This document shows, piece by piece, positions 61,541 to 64,000 of a DNA stretch of 64,000 nucleotides. The notes beneath the pieces are model-generated. The model did no database searches and was not told the DNA's origin. It was given only the letters and a program-made list of their open reading frames with translations. Positions within the stretch are counted from its first letter, which is position 1, and each line of letters starts with the position of its first letter. The DNA comes from Gemmatimonadota bacterium (GTDB lineage: Bacteria > Latescibacterota > UBA2968 > GCA-2709665): assembly GCA_028874335.1 (NCBI GenBank), contig JAPPJY010000088.1:260255-324254 (forward strand), in the 5' to 3' direction. The position numbers and the translations under genes were made by a program.

Positions 61541-61912
61541 ATGAAGATTCGTAATCCCTACCGATTTGCAGTCGGCCTCGCGGTCGCGACTGCCCTCGTC
61601 CTCTTCTGGGTGAACGGCGCGGTCGGCGTGATCGGATCGGAGAACAACCACGCAAACCTGATGTATTTCGGGGTGCTCGCCGTAGGAGTCATCGGCGCCG
61701 TCGTCGCGCGTTTTCAGCCGCGCGGCATGTCGCTCGCGCTGTTCGCCACGGCGCTCGCTCATGCGCTCGTGACCCTGGTGGCGATAATCGGAAGGTTGGG
61801 CTTTCCGGCGAGCGGACCGCTGGAACTCCTGCTCCTGAATGGGTTCTTCATCGCTTTATGGGTCGTGTCGGCCTTTTTGTTCCGACAGACCGCGCGGACT
61901 GCGACCGCTTGA
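61541..61912 (+). CDS. Small four-helix membrane protein
   Basis: This 123-residue protein has four predicted transmembrane helices: AVGLAVATALVLFWVNGAVG, ANLMYFGVLAVGVIGAVVAR, SLALFATALAHALVTLVAII and ELLLLNGFFIALWVVSAFLF. The segment GVIGSENNHANLMY between the first two helices, with Glu and Asn-Asn-His, is characteristic of a widespread uncharacterised family of about 120-residue membrane proteins. A clear AGGAG at 61531 supports ATG 61541. Function unknown. Confidence 0.7.
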   Translation: MKIRNPYRFAVGLAVATALVLFWVNGAVGVIGSENNHANLMYFGVLAVGVIGAVVARFQPRGMSLALFATALAHALVTLVAIIGRLGFPASGPLELLLLNGFFIALWVVSAFLFRQTARTATA

Positions 61913-61930
61913 GGTTGAGAAGAGCAATCT

Positions 61931-62746
61931 ATGACCTCTTCTGAAACGTCGCCGTCTCTTGGCACATTTTCCTGGTTCGGAAACGAACTGCCTCTGTCAG
62001 AACGGCTGAGGTTGATCAGGCAGAGTGGTTTCAGCCAAACGTTTCTGTGGATGGGCAGTGAGGAACCCCTGGTGGAAGCCGGTCGGGCTGAAGAAATGCC
62101 GGGGATGGCTGCAGATGCCGGACTCGCCGTCGATCACGTCCACGCATCGTACGACAATGCGAATGCATTCTGGTCTGACAGTCCTACCGAACGTGACGCG
62201 TTGGTCGATGAATACCTCAAGCTGATCGAGTACTGCAGCCGGCATTCCATTTCCTGCATCGTGCTGCACGTCACGAAGGGGCCGAACCCGCCTCCGTCTC
62301 GCGCGGAAGGCGTGGAGATCTTTCGAAGACTGGGAGAGGAGGCGGCAAGTAGCGGGATCAGGTTGGCGCTCGAGAATACAAGGGTTACCAGTCGTGTGGA
62401 CTTCATTCTGAATGAGCTTCCCCTCGAGAGTCTGGGCTTGTGTTACGACAGTTCGCACGACACCCTGTATTCCGATACGCCCGGCGTTGTGCTTGGAAAG
62501 TGGGCGCATCGTCTCTTCACGACGCACTTTTCGGACACCGACGGTCGGGCCGACGTTCACTGGCTTCCCATGAAGGGTATCGTAGACTGGGATGCTGTTT
62601 CCAGTGCGTATCCCACGTCGCACACGGGCCCGGTAATGATCGAGGCAGTGCCCGAGGATGCCGTTCAGCCGCCGGCTGAGTTTCTTGCCGATGCGTACCA
62701 TAAAGCGGTAGATTTGAGGGAGCGGTTGCTAGCCGGACACGAGTAA
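61931..62746 (+). CDS. Xylose isomerase-like TIM-barrel protein
   Basis: This 271-residue protein is a paralogue of 11205-11996. Shared points are LALENTRV (Glu) near residue 143, GLCYDSSHDT near 170, TTHFSD near 197, KGIVDWDAV near 215 and VMIEAVPE (Glu). It should isomerise or epimerise a sugar-like substrate using a divalent metal. It differs from its paralogue in having a longer N-terminus (SSETSPSLGTFSWFG) and follows a small membrane protein 18 bases downstream, probably in the same transcript. Confidence 0.75.
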   Translation: MTSSETSPSLGTFSWFGNELPLSERLRLIRQSGFSQTFLWMGSEEPLVEAGRAEEMPGMAADAGLAVDHVHASYDNANAFWSDSPTERDALVDEYLKLIEYCSRHSISCIVLHVTKGPNPPPSRAEGVEIFRRLGEEAASSGIRLALENTRVTSRVDFILNELPLESLGLCYDSSHDTLYSDTPGVVLGKWAHRLFTTHFSDTDGRADVHWLPMKGIVDWDAVSSAYPTSHTGPVMIEAVPEDAVQPPAEFLADAYHKAVDLRERLLAGHE

Positions 62747-62821
62747 GCGAAAAGTCCAAATATACGTCGTTCGCAATCGGGCCAGAGGTGATCCTTTGAG
62801 GAAGCACGGCCAGAGGCAGTA

Positions 62822-63622
62822 ATGAACGAAGCGAAACAACCGGCATCACTCATCGAGGCTGCACGGCAGGATGATGCTCACCAGAGTTTCTCGTACCATG
62901 GATGGGTCGTGCCCGAGTATAAGTGCCTGTGCATGACAATTCCAAAGGTTGCCTGCACTACCGTAAAGGTGACGCTCTACTATTTGGCTGGATACCCGGT
63001 TCCGGCGCAATCGAACGACGTCCACGGTCTGGACGTCGGGTTGTTTGTCGGGAAATACAGCACTGAGGAGATCATCGAGATATTGACCTCGCCGCAATGG
63101 GTGAGATTCTGTTTTGTCCGCAATCCTTACCATCGGTTGCTCTCGGCTAACAAGTCGAAGATCGCGAACAGAGGGGACACCCAATATTGGTGGTTAAGGA
63201 ATGCAATTCGGGAGAGGTTCAAATATCCTGACGGGAATCGATGTCGTGCCAACATGGTGACGTTTGCGGACTTCGTTCATTTCCTGTCAGACTGCGGAGG
63301 GAAGGTGCGATACGAGCTCAAGCCGGACGCCATCTTCGACGGACACTTCAATGCTCAGACTAGGATTCTCAGGCAGGACTTGATCGAATATGATTTCATC
63401 GGCCGCTTCGAGAATTTCGCCGCCGACTTCAAGACTGTACTGACACGGCTCGGCGCTCCGGTTGAAACGGTCGCGCTTGTCTCGGAACGGCGGAACGTAT
63501 CGGCCCATGTACCACTGGACGAGGTGTACAATCCCCAGTTGGCGGCTCTGACCTATGAAGTCTATCGAAACGACTTCGAGGCCTTCGTGTACGGCAGGGA
63601 TAGCTGGCTCTGCGGATCGTGA
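62822..63622 (+). CDS. Sulfotransferase family 2-like protein
   Basis: This 266-residue protein has the Sulfotransfer_2 layout: CLCMTIPKVACTTVKVTLYY near residue 36 (PKxACTTxK is the PAPS 5'-phosphosulfate loop), and FCFVRNPYHRLLSANKSKIA near 98 (RNPYxRLxS is the 3'-phosphate motif). IEYDFIGRFENFAADF near 192 and the closing region are also typical. These enzymes sulfate carbohydrates. It has no signal peptide or transmembrane helix, so it is probably cytoplasmic rather than Golgi-like. Confidence 0.8.
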   Translation: MNEAKQPASLIEAARQDDAHQSFSYHGWVVPEYKCLCMTIPKVACTTVKVTLYYLAGYPVPAQSNDVHGLDVGLFVGKYSTEEIIEILTSPQWVRFCFVRNPYHRLLSANKSKIANRGDTQYWWLRNAIRERFKYPDGNRCRANMVTFADFVHFLSDCGGKVRYELKPDAIFDGHFNAQTRILRQDLIEYDFIGRFENFAADFKTVLTRLGAPVETVALVSERRNVSAHVPLDEVYNPQLAALTYEVYRNDFEAFVYGRDSWLCGS

Positions 63623-63628
63623 AACGCC

Positions 63629-63653
63629 GGGCGCCCACAAGGGACGCCCCTAC
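63629..63653 (+). repeat. GGGCGCCC-type REP element
   Basis: This full copy starts GGGCGCCCACAAGGGAC and ends CCCCTAC, 7 bases after the sulfotransferase stop. The rest of the gap to 63854 shows nothing nameable. Confidence 0.65.
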
Positions 63654-63854
63654 AATGTCAATGACCGCCCATATGTGGCCAATACGGGATCGGCCTAATG
63701 CGACCACTTCAAGATCGGCATAATCAGGCCAGGACATGGAAGGCGAGGAGGCGTGAATCCGGGCGAATCTATGGAAACGTCGCCGCGATAATGACGATTG
63801 AAGACCGATAGTCTGCCAGCAAAGGCATTGGGCGGGGTTATCAGGAGATGTCAG

Positions 63855-64000
63855 ATGAAGGGTCAACTCGATAGCGTAAGGCGTTTTCATGAGGTGTTCC
63901 AGTGTCACCTGGAGCGAACACCTGTTGCAGAACTGCCTTCGGACATAAGCGAATGGCGTATCCGAATGTTGACCTTGATTCGTAAGTCTTCGGGTACGTA
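63855..64000 (+). pseudogene. MazG/HisE-like gene interrupted by a 191-bp element (partial)
   Basis: ATG 63855 with AGGAG eight bases upstream opens KGQLDSVRRFHEVFQCHLER, then TPVAELPSDISEWRIRML. VRRFHExF...P...RIRML resembles the N-terminus of phosphoribosyl-ATP pyrophosphohydrolase-like (MazG superfamily) proteins, whose next residues are normally EEE metal ligands. Instead the frame runs into MITE copy D at 63973 after about 39 codons. The rest lies outside the window. The similarity is short, so the family call is tentative, but the interruption is plain. Confidence 0.5.
63969..64000 (-). mobile_element. 191-bp MITE-like element, copy D (cut by window end)
   Basis: It begins with CCTTGATTCG at 63973, continuing TAAGTCTTCGGG as in copy B. 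It is preceded by TTGA (63969-63972), which would be the target duplication. It has the same orientation as copy B. Confidence 0.65.

Noticed and set aside
1-64000. CRISPR arrays, tRNA and rRNA genes
   Set aside because: No regularly spaced repeats, no cloverleaf-like segments ending in CCA and no rRNA-like conserved blocks were seen in the gaps.

Overview
The window is bacterial, gene-dense and assembled around short, mostly single-gene transcription units. I found no rRNA, tRNA, CRISPR array, replication origin or transposase. Three clues point to an uncultured lineage of the Latescibacterota / Poribacteria / Planctomycetes-like type: a secreted quinoprotein-like beta-propeller that begins DEWPQWRGPNRDG, a secreted DUF1080-like protein and several families of short palindromic intergenic repeats. 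Other genes (the ZmaR-type acetyltransferase, the sigma factor with an extra C-terminal domain, the zinc-ribbon protein) recall Bacillales, so the assignment is low-confidence.

Layout. 1-4.8 kb: two APH-fold kinases, an S51 peptidase, an unrecognised protein and an ankyrin protein. 5-11 kb: acetyltransferase, methyltransferase, glycosyltransferase-like protein, DUF2441-like protein, an orphan copy of a sigma-factor accessory domain and a transglutaminase-fold protein. 11.2-13.9 kb: a probable three-gene operon (sugar isomerase-like, FMN reductase, ornithine cyclodeaminase-like). 14-17.7 kb: an APH-like protein and a three-gene ABC-2 exporter. 17.8-28.4 kb: secreted, Nudix, cupin, kinase, DUF362, SDR, GNAT, methionine aminopeptidase, sulfotransferase and methyltransferase genes. 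28.5-37.3 kb: NAGPA-like protein, a GNAT-methyltransferase fusion, AAC(3), a short sirtuin, RidA, a double GNAT, ankyrin and a kinase-like gene. 37.5-42.6 kb: metallophosphoesterase, a broken grpB-like gene, Nudix, the only minus-strand gene (an ECF sigma factor), a VOC protein and a sulfotransferase. 43-45.4 kb: a methyltransferase and two adjacent toxin-antitoxin loci, one with a stop codon in its toxin. 45.5-53.1 kb: jelly-roll protein, FtsX permease, two methyltransferases, ComB-like phosphatase and a TolB-like propeller, separated by repeat-rich gaps. 53.4-64 kb: a nearly continuous run of kinase, methyltransferase, HIT, HAD, isomerase and sulfotransferase genes.

Almost every gene is on the plus strand. 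The content is dominated by stand-alone small-molecule-modifying enzymes: about seven APH-fold kinases, eight methyltransferase domains, five GNAT domains, three sulfotransferases, two Nudix, two VOC and one AAC(3). They do not form one visible pathway. They look like an accumulated accessory repertoire of resistance, detoxification and tailoring activities.

The most informative non-coding result is a 191-bp non-autonomous mobile element present three times in full and once cut off by the window end. It has 10-bp imperfect inverted ends and 4-bp TTAR-like direct duplications, and two copies sit inside reading frames (grpB-like and MazG/HisE-like). Nonsense mutations in hicA and in a zinc-ribbon gene add to the picture of a region undergoing decay and turnover.
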